Source: Algibacter mikhailovii
Lineage (GTDB): Bacteria; Bacteroidota; Bacteroidia; Flavobacteriales; Flavobacteriaceae
Direction of reading: 5' to 3'
DNA length: 64,000 nt
Assembly (NCBI RefSeq): GCF_014651495.1
Contig: NZ_BMWZ01000001.1
Span: 766,544-830,543, forward strand
Shown: positions 50,151 through 60,109 of the stretch, piece after piece
Position numbering within the stretch: position 1 is the stretch's first letter
Layout: each line of letters starts with the position of its first letter
Notes under the pieces: model-generated
Told to the model about the DNA's origin: nothing
The model's input: the letters and a program-made list of their open reading frames with translations, nothing else
Database searches by the model: none
Position numbers and translations under genes: made by a program

Positions 50151-52037
50151 ATGAAAATCCTTGTTATACAACAAAAAATGATTGGCGATGTGCTTACAAG
50201 CAGTATTCTGTTTGAAGCGCTTCGTCAAAAATACCCAAATGCTCAATTAGATTATTTGATAAATGAGCATACCTTTCCTGTTGTACAAAACAATCCTTAC
50301 ATAGATAATTATGTTTTTTTCACCAAACGAGAAGAACAAAGTAAAAAAGCGCTAGTTCAATTTGCACTACGAATAAGGCGTTCAGAATATGATGTAGTGA
50401 TAGACATTTACTCAAAACTATCCAGTTTTTTAATTAGTTCGTTTTCAAAAGCAAAAACAAAAATATCCTACTATAAATCATATTCTACATTTTTATATCA
50501 CCACAATGTAAAAAGACTTGAAACGCATAGTACCACAGATAATTTAGCTATCCAGCATAGATTAGATTTATTAAAACCTTTAGGTATCCATGCTAAAGAT
50601 ATCAGTCCTAAAATATATTTAACTGAAGACGAATTGTTAAAAGGCAAGGCTTATTTACTTAATCAAAATATTGACCTATCAAAGCCTCTTTACATGATAG
50701 GCGTTCTAGGAAGTAGTGAGAACAAAACCTACCCTTTTAGCTATATGGCATCGGTAATTGATACTATTGTTATAGAGAAACCTAGTTGCCAAATTCTTTT
50801 TAATTACCTGCCAAAACAAAAAGAAGACGCTTTCTCTATTTATAATTTATGTCGTCCTAAAACACAAAAAAACATTCTAATGAATGTGTTTGGAAATAGT
50901 CTTCGTGAATTTCTTGGGATTGTTCAACACTGCAATGCCCTTATTGGCAATGAAGGAGGTGCTGTAAATATGGCAAAAGCATTGCATGTAAAAACATTTT
51001 CCATTTTCTCTCCATGGATAGACAAAGCCACTTGGAATTTATTTGAAAATAAAAATAATGTGAGCGTGCATTTAAGAGACTACAAACCTGAAATTTATAC
51101 GGAACCTGAAAAAACATATAAAGAGGAGTCTTTAAACCTTTACAAAGAGTTTAAACCTGTTTTTTTTAAGGATAAATTAGTGAATTTTTTGAAAAACACT
51201 TCAGCTGGACATATCATAAATAAAAATATATTAAATACCGATAAAAACCATTTTATTGCATCACATCCTACTAAAACACAGACAGCGAAAATTTCAGCCT
51301 TAATAATCACGTTTAATGAGGTAAAACATATTGAAAAGGTCATAACAGATTTAAGTTTTGCTGACGAAATAATTGTAGTTGATTCATATAGTACAGATGG
51401 TACTTTAGAAAAACTTAAACAATTCGATCATGTAAAAACCATTTGCCGACAGTTTACAAATTTTGCTGACCAAAGGAATTTTGCTATTGATAAAGCTCAA
51501 TTTGAATGGATTGTATTCATAGATGCTGACGAACGTATTCCTAAAAACTTAAGGCATGAAATCATAGCTGAAATCAACAAGCGTGCTGATTATGATGCGT
51601 TTCTGATTAAAAGGCTATACTATTTTAAGGATAAAAGAATTCGCTTTAGCGGATTTCAAACCGATGAAACTTACCGCGTTTATAAAAAAGAATCTGTTAG
51701 ATATATAGAAGAAAGAATTGTTCATGAAGTACCCGAAATTTTGGGAAAAAGCAAACTTCTTAAATGTACAATGCCTCATTATTGTTTTGAAAGCTACGAA
51801 CATTATAAATCAAAAATGGAGCACTATGCTAAACTAAAAGCTATGGAACTTTTAGACGAAGGCGTTAGACCTAACCCCTTCCATTTCATTATTAGACCTT
51901 CGTATAAATTTATACTAAATTATATTTTCAGATTAGGTATTCTTGATGGGAAAGAAGGTTTTATGATATGCAAATTAAGCGCTTATGGCGTTTATTACAG
52001 ATACATAGAACTTAATAGGTTATTAAATAAAACCTAA
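50151..52037 (+). CDS. Glycosyltransferase fusion, GT9 (heptosyltransferase-like) plus GT2
   Basis: A 628-aa protein. Residues 1-330 are a GT9 ADP-heptose:LPS heptosyltransferase-like domain (IQQKMIGDVLTSSILFEALR; IGNEGGAVNMAKAL). Residues about 380-628 are a family 2 domain of the KdtX/WaaE type (SALIITFNEVKHIEKVI; VVDSYSTDGTLEKL; FIDADERIP, with the DxD-like metal site). Both functions belong to LPS or lipid A-core assembly on the cytoplasmic face. They are usually encoded by separate genes; here no stop or frameshift divides them. Translationally coupled to dapD; converges with the kinase-like gene, overlapping by 4 bp. Confidence 0.88.
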   Translation: MKILVIQQKMIGDVLTSSILFEALRQKYPNAQLDYLINEHTFPVVQNNPYIDNYVFFTKREEQSKKALVQFALRIRRSEYDVVIDIYSKLSSFLISSFSKAKTKISYYKSYSTFLYHHNVKRLETHSTTDNLAIQHRLDLLKPLGIHAKDISPKIYLTEDELLKGKAYLLNQNIDLSKPLYMIGVLGSSENKTYPFSYMASVIDTIVIEKPSCQILFNYLPKQKEDAFSIYNLCRPKTQKNILMNVFGNSLREFLGIVQHCNALIGNEGGAVNMAKALHVKTFSIFSPWIDKATWNLFENKNNVSVHLRDYKPEIYTEPEKTYKEESLNLYKEFKPVFFKDKLVNFLKNTSAGHIINKNILNTDKNHFIASHPTKTQTAKISALIITFNEVKHIEKVITDLSFADEIIVVDSYSTDGTLEKLKQFDHVKTICRQFTNFADQRNFAIDKAQFEWIVFIDADERIPKNLRHEIIAEINKRADYDAFLIKRLYYFKDKRIRFSGFQTDETYRVYKKESVRYIEERIVHEVPEILGKSKLLKCTMPHYCFESYEHYKSKMEHYAKLKAMELLDEGVRPNPFHFIIRPSYKFILNYIFRLGILDGKEGFMICKLSAYGVYYRYIELNRLLNKT

Positions 52038-52801
52038 TTCTTCTTCCAGAACTTAAACCGCCTTTTTAGTCTTTGCCTTCTATAAAAATCATCTTGAAAA
52101 GCCATAGTTTCGCTCCACATCAAGTTGTAGATCCTATTATAATCCTCACCTGAGCATTTAGCGTATTCATCACTCATCACGGCAACTATAGATTCCTGAA
52201 TTGTTAAACGTGCAAAGTTTTTAATTCGCGTTTCAAAATCCAAAGTCCTAAATTCCATTCTATTAAGATCTACCAAAAAGAACTGATAATCTCCATTGTT
52301 TAGTTTAATAAGCGTATTTCCAACAGAATGATCTAAAAACAAAATACCCTTTTCATGCAATTGGTATGTAAATCTAGTAAATGCCCTAAGAATCGCTTCA
52401 TGATTCGGATAATTCAAATCATCAACTAATTCTCTATAAGTTAAATCACAATCCAACTGTTCACTTATATAATAACTTTTATTAAATAAGAACAGCGATT
52501 TAAATTCATAATAACCTATTGGTTGTGGGGTCCCCACATTCATCGCTAACAACTTATTTGCATACTCATAAGAGCGTTGCGCTTTACTCTTTCTGAAAAA
52601 CCTATAAACGATTTTATTTACTAAATGAGGTATTCTAAAAGACTTTACATTAATGGTATTCTTTCTTAACTCAAATAATTTTAAAGAATTCCTATCTTGA
52701 TTTCCAAAGTTTTCGCCTTTAGAATCAAAATTATGAATGATATCATCAAAAAAGGATGCATCAGACTTGAAGTCTGGATGTATGATATGATTACTTTTCA
52801 C
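52034..52801 (-). CDS. LPS core kinase-like protein (Kdo/InaA-type)
   Basis: A 255-aa protein-kinase-fold protein. The catalytic-loop equivalent is FLDHSVGNTLI (Asp at about 161) and the metal-binding equivalent is FLVDLNRM in place of DFG. It probably phosphorylates a sugar of the LPS inner core. It overlaps the preceding GT2 gene by 11 bp, so the two are co-translated. Confidence 0.82.
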   Translation of the reverse strand: MKSNHIIHPDFKSDASFFDDIIHNFDSKGENFGNQDRNSLKLFELRKNTINVKSFRIPHLVNKIVYRFFRKSKAQRSYEYANKLLAMNVGTPQPIGYYEFKSLFLFNKSYYISEQLDCDLTYRELVDDLNYPNHEAILRAFTRFTYQLHEKGILFLDHSVGNTLIKLNNGDYQFFLVDLNRMEFRTLDFETRIKNFARLTIQESIVAVMSDEYAKCSGEDYNRIYNLMWSETMAFQDDFYRRQRLKRRFKFWKKN

Positions 52802-53591
52802 TTAGATGTTTGTTTATGCCGTTGGTACACCAAATTAAATGCTGTTTAATCGTGGTATCTTCCAAATTACTATTTAATTCAAAGCGTTCTAAAGATTTTT
52901 CTAGATGAAATATGTGATAAATGATAGCCCTATATCTTAACCTTCTTCCTTCTAAACCATAATTATGAAAACGTCTGGCTAATTCTGAATCTTCCTTTCC
53001 CCAGCCTTCAAAATCTTCATTATAGCCATTCACTGCAATAAAGTCATTTTTGTAAAAAGAAACATTACAACCACGAAACTTTTTTGAAAAGACTGGTGTT
53101 TTTTTATACAATTTACTCATCGGAGTACAATGTAAAGCCCGCGTTCGCTTTTTGATGCCGGATGAAAAAACCGAAAAACAAACTTGCTTCCTACTAAATA
53201 ATTTCTGTAAATAGTTTTTTTGAATATTTACTCGACTGCCAAAAAGATACGTATTCTTCTCTGCAAATTCAATATGGTCTTTCACGAAAGAGGGATGTAA
53301 AATACAATCGCCATCGGTTTGAATAATATACTCCCCAATTGCTAGAGCGATAGCTTTATTCAAAATTACTGCCTTTTTAAAGCCATTATCGGCATGCCAA
53401 ACATGTATTAATGGGACAGAGAGACATTCTTGAAAATCCTTTATTACAGCTTCAGTAGTATTTGTAGAACCGTCATCGGCAACAATTATTTCATACGGAA
53501 GCACCTTTTGTTTGGCAACACTTTGTAAAACCAATTCTAGTGCCTCTGGCCAGTTATACGTAGAAATTATCAAAGAAGTTTTTAATGTCAT
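52791..53591 (-). CDS. Family 2 glycosyltransferase, LPS/polysaccharide assembly
   Basis: A 266-aa cytoplasmic or membrane-peripheral enzyme. GT-A fold: SLIISTYNWPEALELVL, IIVADDGSTNTTE, the DxD motif in QTDGDCI, and a C-terminal galactosyltransferase-type segment GCNVSFYKNDFIAVNGYNE followed by FEGWGKEDSELARRF. It adds a sugar to an envelope glycan; donor and acceptor are unknown. It heads a two-gene unit with the kinase-like gene. Confidence 0.9.
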   Translation of the reverse strand: MTLKTSLIISTYNWPEALELVLQSVAKQKVLPYEIIVADDGSTNTTEAVIKDFQECLSVPLIHVWHADNGFKKAVILNKAIALAIGEYIIQTDGDCILHPSFVKDHIEFAEKNTYLFGSRVNIQKNYLQKLFSRKQVCFSVFSSGIKKRTRALHCTPMSKLYKKTPVFSKKFRGCNVSFYKNDFIAVNGYNEDFEGWGKEDSELARRFHNYGLEGRRLRYRAIIYHIFHLEKSLERFELNSNLEDTTIKQHLIWCTNGINKHLSEK

Positions 53592-53878
53592 GCCTTCCCT
53601 TGGTCTATAAGTGGGTCAATAAACACCCCGAACAATATAATAGTATGCCTAAAATGAAATGTAATACTACTCAAGACTAACAGATTTATAAACAGTGATT
53701 TATACATATATTACCGTAAGATCAGAATCGTTTATTAAAAATATCAATTGCCTTAATTTTCTCTTCATAATTTATGAATCATATACTAAAGCAAGATAAC
53801 AAAAACTGTAATTTAACTAAATACTATAAACACTTCTTTCAATAAAAATAAGCAAATATAAAATTACAAATTACGCTT

Positions 53879-55171
53879 TTAAAGATTAAAATGTTCAACA
53901 AACTCTTTATTAGTATTCAAGTCTTTAATATAAATATAATCTATACTACCAGACCCCTTAAAAACCTGTTCCAATCCTAGAATTTGACCATTAGATGCTT
54001 CATATTGAAACTCATATATCAATTTATCATTAATAATTATTTTAACCTTATTGTTTTTTACTGCTAAACGCAGTATGTTCCAACGATTTTTATCAAATGA
54101 AAAAGAAGATAAATCCTCATAGGTACCTTCAAAAACTTTATCTCCTATTTTTATTCCTGAAAATTGAGAACACCCCGCTTCCATTAATTTCAAATAGTTA
54201 AAATTATTAGCACAAATCAATCTTAAGATAAAATCATAACATGTTATACCTCCAAGGTTATTAGAATTTTTAAAACGGGTTAACAATTCAAAATTATCTC
54301 CATCTATATCAAAATTCTTATACAATCTGTTTGTGATATAATACACAGAGTTTGTATCAAAACCCTGTTGTTTTAAAAGTTTAGGTGAAAAATAAAGATG
54401 TCCACTTGAATCCTTATGCTTAATCTCGTTATCAATCCAATACGCATCTTTATTGGCTTCGGAAAGAAAATAACTATTCCATCCTTTAGACTTCGCAAGA
54501 ATTCTTTTTGAAGCTATAACCTCTGAACTCCTTAATAATTCTATATCATAATAACCAGGTATTTGATATGTAAAATTATGAATGTACCTGCTGGTATCTG
54601 CAATTACAATTTGACGGCCCCTAATGGGGTGATTCACTCCAAAATCTATTTGACTACTATCAGAATTAAACTTCGATAGATTATAATCAACTCTAATGGT
54701 GAAGGGCACAGTGCCAATAGAATCAATGACTTTAAATTTATAAAAATCGTTGGCATTTTTACTGCCATAATCCTTTTGCGATTGAAAAACAACCATGACA
54801 GTTAACAAAAACAAGGCCCCTAATAGCACATAATACCATTTAACTGAATTCTTTTGGGCTACCTTATATTCTTGGCTAACACTAGTGTTATCCTGCTGTT
54901 TCTTGGTAATAACAAAACTTTGCCAATCGCTATATCCTAAAAACTTCACTAAGGCATCTTTTGTAGCTATTTGTGGATTATAATACGCTTTATAGGCTAA
55001 TTTGCCATATAAGCGCTTAAGCGTATGCGAGCTAATGGAAATATTGGATTCTTCAGAAATGATGTTAGCAAGTCTTTTAAAGTCAGATTCTGTCCAATTA
55101 CTTGATGGTTTCCAATCTAATTTTTTCTCAATGGCATCAAGACAATATTTTAAGTATTCTCGCTCAATCAT
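53879..55171 (-). CDS. Single-pass membrane protein with extracytoplasmic LamG-like domain
   Basis: A 430-aa protein. Residues 1-90 form a helical cytoplasmic domain (YLKYCLDAIEKKLDW; SSHTLKRLYGKLAY; VKFLGYSDWQSF) of a kind that recurs in Bacteroidota membrane proteins and looks like a DNA- or protein-binding module, which I cannot name. A membrane helix spans about 111-130. The outer part has a beta region (about 150-220) and a concanavalin/LamG-like domain (about 240-425: SGHLYFSPKLL; DGDNFELLTRFKN; WNILRLAVKNNKVKIIINDKLIYEF). That architecture suggests sensing of an external sugar. It is divergent from the DUF5107 gene. Confidence 0.6.
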   Translation of the reverse strand: MIEREYLKYCLDAIEKKLDWKPSSNWTESDFKRLANIISEESNISISSHTLKRLYGKLAYKAYYNPQIATKDALVKFLGYSDWQSFVITKKQQDNTSVSQEYKVAQKNSVKWYYVLLGALFLLTVMVVFQSQKDYGSKNANDFYKFKVIDSIGTVPFTIRVDYNLSKFNSDSSQIDFGVNHPIRGRQIVIADTSRYIHNFTYQIPGYYDIELLRSSEVIASKRILAKSKGWNSYFLSEANKDAYWIDNEIKHKDSSGHLYFSPKLLKQQGFDTNSVYYITNRLYKNFDIDGDNFELLTRFKNSNNLGGITCYDFILRLICANNFNYLKLMEAGCSQFSGIKIGDKVFEGTYEDLSSFSFDKNRWNILRLAVKNNKVKIIINDKLIYEFQYEASNGQILGLEQVFKGSGSIDYIYIKDLNTNKEFVEHFNL

Positions 55172-55328
55172 TTAAACTATCCAAACTTTGTACAGACTTT
55201 GCACAGCAAGTTAAATGTAATATTTTGATAATACAACTAAATTTAAAAAGGTAACTCAGATTGAAAATATATAGTTAAATCTGCTTTCCCTATTTTTATA
55301 ACACCGACGAACACTTAAACTTAAACCA

Positions 55329-58300
55329 ATGAAATCACACTTTCCTTCATTTCGTTCTTTTTTGGGCTTTATTTTTTTAACGTTTTTTTTTCCAGCTGTT
55401 ATTCATGCACAGGTGAAAATTTATGAAGGCACTGAGGTCATTCCTACATATAAACCAGGCGATAATGAAGTAAGTCCAATGTTTTATACCGGTAGAAGTG
55501 TGCAAGGTGCTCAAGGTCGTGTTTACCCTTACCCTTCACAAACCAATTTAGGCAGTACACTTTCTGATGAATCCTATGACATGGTGTATTTAGAAAATGA
55601 ATATGTTAAAATAAAAGTGTTACCTGCTTTTGGTGGACGCTTGTTTTCTGCCATTGACAAAACAAATGGACATGAAATGTTTCATACTAACAGTGTAATC
55701 AAACCTGATTTAATAGGCACCCTTGGTGCTTGGGTTTCCGGAGGTATTGAATGGTGTTTCCCGCATCATCACAGAACAACCACCATGTTACCTAGCGACT
55801 ATAGGTTAATTAATAATGAAGATGGCAGTGCGACTATTTGGATAGGTGAAACTGAAAAAACAATTAGGGCAAGAGGTATTGTTGGAATGACGTTACACCC
55901 AGGGAAATCATATATTGAAGTTGATTATCGACTAAATAATACAAGTACTAAAACCAAGGCATTTTTATTTTGGGCCAATGTTGCCATAACCGCCAATGAA
56001 GATTTCAGAACCTTTTGGCCACCTAGCCAAGAGATTGGTGTTTTTCACAATAACAATAGTTTTATAAAATGGCCGCTTTCCAATGAAACAGAGCGTTACG
56101 GTAGAACAAGTTATAAAAAAGACGTAGACCTTACTTGGTGGAAAAACCACCCCAATCCAGTTTCATTTTTTATGTGGGATGTAGAAGAAGGCTTTATTGG
56201 CGGATATGACTATGGCGTCAATGCGGGTACAGTTCACGTTGGAGATCCATATAAAAATAATGCCTCAAAATTATGGCAATTTGGTCCTGGGTTACAAGGT
56301 CAAAACGCAAGACGTAAATTAACAGATGATGGGAAAGCCTATGTTGAACTTATGACAGGTACATTTTCTAACAATCAACCAGATTATAGTTGGATTTTAC
56401 CGCATTCAGTGAAACATGCCAAAAATTACTGGTATCCTATTCGGGATTTAGAGATTGTAAAAAATTCAAATATTGATGCCTCGGTGACCTTACAAATGCG
56501 AAATTCCAAAACTGTTTTCTACGGATTTAATACAACACAACAATTTAAAGGAGCCACATATGTATTATCCTATTCTGGTCAAGTTTTAGTTAAAGACAAT
56601 ATTAATATTGATCCTGCAAAACCTTTTACGGCAACCTATAAAGGAAAAAAAGACCTTGATGAATATAATTTAAATATTCAACTTTTTGATCAAGAAGGAA
56701 AAGAGCTTATATCTTATATACCCTATAAACCACAGCATCCAGAATTACCAGAAACTCAAGAAAGAGTTAAACCAGCAGAGGCAATTAATTCTGTAGAGGA
56801 TTTATACCTAACAGGACGTTTTGTTGAGCAATTTAATCGTCCTGGGAAAAATCCTGATGATTATTATTTAAAAGCGCTTGAAATCTCCCCCAATGATGTA
56901 AGAACAAATATTGCACTTGGCATCAGGAGAGTGAATCAAACACGATATGAAGATGCTCTTAAATACCTACAAACGGCGTCTGATAAATTAAAAATAAAAT
57001 ATCACCAACCAAAAGAGGGCGAACTATACTATTATAAAGGTCTTGCCTATAGAGGCCTAGGCCATCAAAAAGAAGCCTATAAAAATTTGGCTAGAGCAAC
57101 GTGGTATTACCAATGGTTTTCAGCTGGAAATTATCAATTAGCGCAATTAGAAAGCCTTAATGGTGATTACAAAAAAGCGCTAGATTACATTAAAGATGCT
57201 TATTCAACCAACACTCAAGATGGAAGAATTACAATACTCTATAGTGCCCTCTTAAGAAAATCAAAACAAACTGAACAGGCCGAACAGTTAATAGATTCAT
57301 TCTTGGAATACGATCCACTTAATTTTGCTGCCTTATACGAAAAAAGCTTATTGGATGAGGGCGCTTCTTTAGAACAGTGGCATAAAAACATGCAAAACAT
57401 AGACAACAATTACTTAGAAATTGCTATCAATTATATGAACGCAGGATTATTTGAAGATGGTATTCAATTATTAACCGCAGTAGAAGACGTTAAGAACCCA
57501 CTCGTTCATTATTACCTCTCCTATTTTTACACACAATCTAATGATGATGTTACGGCATTAAATGTTCTCAACATGGCCAACAGTTTATCATTAGACTATT
57601 GTTTCCCATATCGAGAAGAAACAGAATATGTCTTAAAAAATGCCATGAGATTAGATTCGGAAAATGCCAGATATTATTATTTAATGGGCAACCTGCTTTA
57701 TGACCAAAGGAAGAAAGAAGCTATAAATGCATGGAAAAAAGCCGGCGAATTAAGTAATGATATTCCTATGGTTTGGAGAAATTTGGCTTTTGCTGCCTAT
57801 CACAATGAAAATGATATGCAACAAGCTATAGACTATATCTCAAAAGCCATAGCCCTAAATAATAAAACCCCGCTCTGGTTCTCTGAATTGTCTAAATATT
57901 ATGACGAATCTGATGCTGATTATAAAAAATGCCTTGCCATTTTGGAGAACAATATGGAGGTTGTAAAACAAGATGTTCAAGCCCCTAAAACACTGGTAGA
58001 ATTATACAATTTAGACGCATCATATGATAAAGCCTTAAACTTTTTATCTGAACACCATTTTAGAACTTGGGAAGGTGGGAGAGAAACCTATTGGCATTAT
58101 GTCAATTCAAATACACTTAAAGCTTTGAAATTAGCAGAAGAAAAAAAATATGATGAAGCTATTCAGTATTTAAACGCTGCCATGGAATATCCTGAAAATT
58201 TAGAAGTCGGTAAACCTACTCATGACGAGAAAAATGCCATGATTCATTACTTTAAAGGTGAAGTGTATAGTAAAATGAAAAACAAGAAAAAAGCAAAGAT

Positions 58301-58649
58301 TAGTTATCAAAACAGTGTAAATTCAAAGAACGGGAGAGGTATGTATGATTTGTTGTATTTTCAGGGAGAGGCCTATAAAAAATTAGGTGATACCCAAAAA
58401 GCAAATGATTTCTTTAACACTTTAATAGAAAAAAGTAAAGCTTATCGTGAAAAAGGTACTGATAACACGCTTGTTGCGGTCGAAGAAGCCTCTGCAACTA
58501 ATAAAAAAGCCATGTCTTATGCGTATTACTTAGAGGCTCTAGGATATAAGGGTTTAAAAAAAACAAACGAGGCAGAAGCACAATTTAAAATGGCCTTAGA
58601 TACCTATAAGAACAATCTATGGGCCAAGGTTATGATAAACTATAATTAA
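55329..58649 (+). CDS. DUF5107-TPR protein, exported
   Basis: An 1106-aa protein. A signal peptide ends FPAVIHAQ. Residues about 40-400 are a DUF5107 domain with a mutarotase-like sandwich (KIKVLPAFGGRLFSAIDKTNGHEMFH; GAWVSGGIEWCFPHHH; TFWPPSQ). The rest, about 490-1106, is a chain of TPR repeats (KSKQTEQAEQLIDSFLEYDPLNFAALYE and many similar). The family often lies in polysaccharide-use clusters; a carbohydrate-processing or binding role is likely but unproven. It is the only plus-strand gene here and is followed by a large hairpin (58656-58693). Confidence 0.88.
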   Translation: MKSHFPSFRSFLGFIFLTFFFPAVIHAQVKIYEGTEVIPTYKPGDNEVSPMFYTGRSVQGAQGRVYPYPSQTNLGSTLSDESYDMVYLENEYVKIKVLPAFGGRLFSAIDKTNGHEMFHTNSVIKPDLIGTLGAWVSGGIEWCFPHHHRTTTMLPSDYRLINNEDGSATIWIGETEKTIRARGIVGMTLHPGKSYIEVDYRLNNTSTKTKAFLFWANVAITANEDFRTFWPPSQEIGVFHNNNSFIKWPLSNETERYGRTSYKKDVDLTWWKNHPNPVSFFMWDVEEGFIGGYDYGVNAGTVHVGDPYKNNASKLWQFGPGLQGQNARRKLTDDGKAYVELMTGTFSNNQPDYSWILPHSVKHAKNYWYPIRDLEIVKNSNIDASVTLQMRNSKTVFYGFNTTQQFKGATYVLSYSGQVLVKDNINIDPAKPFTATYKGKKDLDEYNLNIQLFDQEGKELISYIPYKPQHPELPETQERVKPAEAINSVEDLYLTGRFVEQFNRPGKNPDDYYLKALEISPNDVRTNIALGIRRVNQTRYEDALKYLQTASDKLKIKYHQPKEGELYYYKGLAYRGLGHQKEAYKNLARATWYYQWFSAGNYQLAQLESLNGDYKKALDYIKDAYSTNTQDGRITILYSALLRKSKQTEQAEQLIDSFLEYDPLNFAALYEKSLLDEGASLEQWHKNMQNIDNNYLEIAINYMNAGLFEDGIQLLTAVEDVKNPLVHYYLSYFYTQSNDDVTALNVLNMANSLSLDYCFPYREETEYVLKNAMRLDSENARYYYLMGNLLYDQRKKEAINAWKKAGELSNDIPMVWRNLAFAAYHNENDMQQAIDYISKAIALNNKTPLWFSELSKYYDESDADYKKCLAILENNMEVVKQDVQAPKTLVELYNLDASYDKALNFLSEHHFRTWEGGRETYWHYVNSNTLKALKLAEEKKYDEAIQYLNAAMEYPENLEVGKPTHDEKNAMIHYFKGEVYSKMKNKKKAKISYQNSVNSKNGRGMYDLLYFQGEAYKKLGDTQKANDFFNTLIEKSKAYREKGTDNTLVAVEEASATNKKAMSYAYYLEALGYKGLKKTNEAEAQFKMALDTYKNNLWAKVMINYN

Positions 58650-58655
58650 TAAAAG

Positions 58656-58693
58656 CTATTAGAGTCCTAGATCTTTATATAGAACTCTAATAG
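58656..58693 (+). terminator. Stem-loop after the DUF5107 gene
   Basis: Perfect 10-bp stem CTATTAGAGT/ACTCTAATAG with an 18-nt loop, 6 bp after the stop. No T-run follows, so it may be an RNA-stability hairpin rather than a true terminator. A second small hairpin (AAGCG/CGCTT) with A and T runs follows near 58710. Confidence 0.5.
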
Positions 58694-58898
58694 GCCTTCA
58701 ACATATTTAAAAAAGCGTATTCGCTTAAAAATAAGCACCTGGAAATCAGACGTGTATTATTTCTGATGTAACCATCTAATTTCACATTTCAAGAATAATT
58801 CATTTTGGAATGGCTTACATATGGTGCTTTTAATAAAGTAGACACAAAACGTATAGCATCCCCATTATGATAGTCTTAAAAAACTTCAGAAACAAACC

Positions 58899-60074
58899 CT
58901 ATTCTAATACCATTTCCAGAGGATTATTTATGCGTTCTGAAAAATGATTTAAATACGTTTTCCATTGTGCATTGTCATTAAATTGCCCGCTCTTCATCCA
59001 ACCGAAACCTGAGTAATAAACTACTTTATTATCTTTTACTTTTAAATTTAGAAATGCATTACTCCAATCTTTAACTTCAGAATCATACCTTTCATAACTT
59101 TCAAAATAATCAGATGTTGTAACAATGCCTGTTCCTATTTCAGAATCATCAAGGTCTTCCCAATAACTCACCCAATTGTTAGTGTTACTTCCAGAGACTT
59201 CACCCTTCTTATCATGAAGCGTTAAACCAGCAGAAATCTTATCAACACCACCTTCTAAAGTAATTTCAAATTTTGATAAGTTGTTACCACGGTCTAAACT
59301 AATCAATTTAGAATCTTTTATTAATTTTCCTCCGGCATCCCATTCAGCATAATCTAAAACAAAGCTGGTTCTTATAGGTCCTGTTGTAATAGTCCGCCAA
59401 GTAATGAAGTTTTTAGAAACATGATATGTAGTGTCATTTTTATAGGTAATACCACCCACACCTCTACTTTTGCCAACATGAAAATTGTCTAAGCCCTCGC
59501 CGGTGTCCTCATGATAAGTCCCTGTCTTCTCAGTATATTCCTTGTACCATTTATCTATAATCAAATAATCTACACGTTTAAGCCAAGCATCAATTCCACT
59601 TGATAGAGTCCCCTCTTCAAGCTTATTTTCAAAACGATATTGCGCATTTGGACCGTAGGTTCTAAAGGCTACTCTATCATTTTCCCAAGCATAGTCATCA
59701 GTTCGCTCTGGTACAAAACGTGAATAACAATAGATTTCTTCCTTTGGTCTTTCTTCGGCCGATATTTCTATAATCTGGTACTTTTTTTCTGAATTAGGAC
59801 CTAAATTAGGTTGAAACAATAATTGATCCATTATACCATCTTCATCCGCATCAATAAGTTGCGTGATTTGTAACTCATTGGTTTCTATATCTAAAATACC
59901 AACTATTGATAAATCCGTTACTTTCAAAAAATCTTTTGAAAGCTCCAAGGTTTCAAAGGTTCTATTCATGTTAAGCGTATTATTAACTATAAGAACCTTT
60001 TCTTGTTTTTTCTGGGCGCAACTAGATAAAAATGTTATTGTTAAAACAACAACTATTATATTTAAGATTTTCAT
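58899..60074 (-). CDS. DUF4861 family lipoprotein
   Basis: A 391-aa protein with lipoprotein signal ending LSSC. The rest is a beta-rich DUF4861 domain (GIDAWLKRVDYLIIDKWYKE; HVGKSRGVGGITYKNDTTY; HVSKNFITWRTITTGPIRTSF). The family is found in clusters for uronate-containing polysaccharides such as pectin or alginate and has mutarotase-like features; its reaction is not settled. It is 35 bp after kduD in the same operon, which supports a role in degrading unsaturated uronate oligosaccharides. Confidence 0.88.
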   Translation of the reverse strand: MKILNIIVVVLTITFLSSCAQKKQEKVLIVNNTLNMNRTFETLELSKDFLKVTDLSIVGILDIETNELQITQLIDADEDGIMDQLLFQPNLGPNSEKKYQIIEISAEERPKEEIYCYSRFVPERTDDYAWENDRVAFRTYGPNAQYRFENKLEEGTLSSGIDAWLKRVDYLIIDKWYKEYTEKTGTYHEDTGEGLDNFHVGKSRGVGGITYKNDTTYHVSKNFITWRTITTGPIRTSFVLDYAEWDAGGKLIKDSKLISLDRGNNLSKFEITLEGGVDKISAGLTLHDKKGEVSGSNTNNWVSYWEDLDDSEIGTGIVTTSDYFESYERYDSEVKDWSNAFLNLKVKDNKVVYYSGFGWMKSGQFNDNAQWKTYLNHFSERINNPLEMVLE

Positions 60075-60109
60075 TATTATAATAGATTAATTATTATTTC
60101 AAACTTTGA

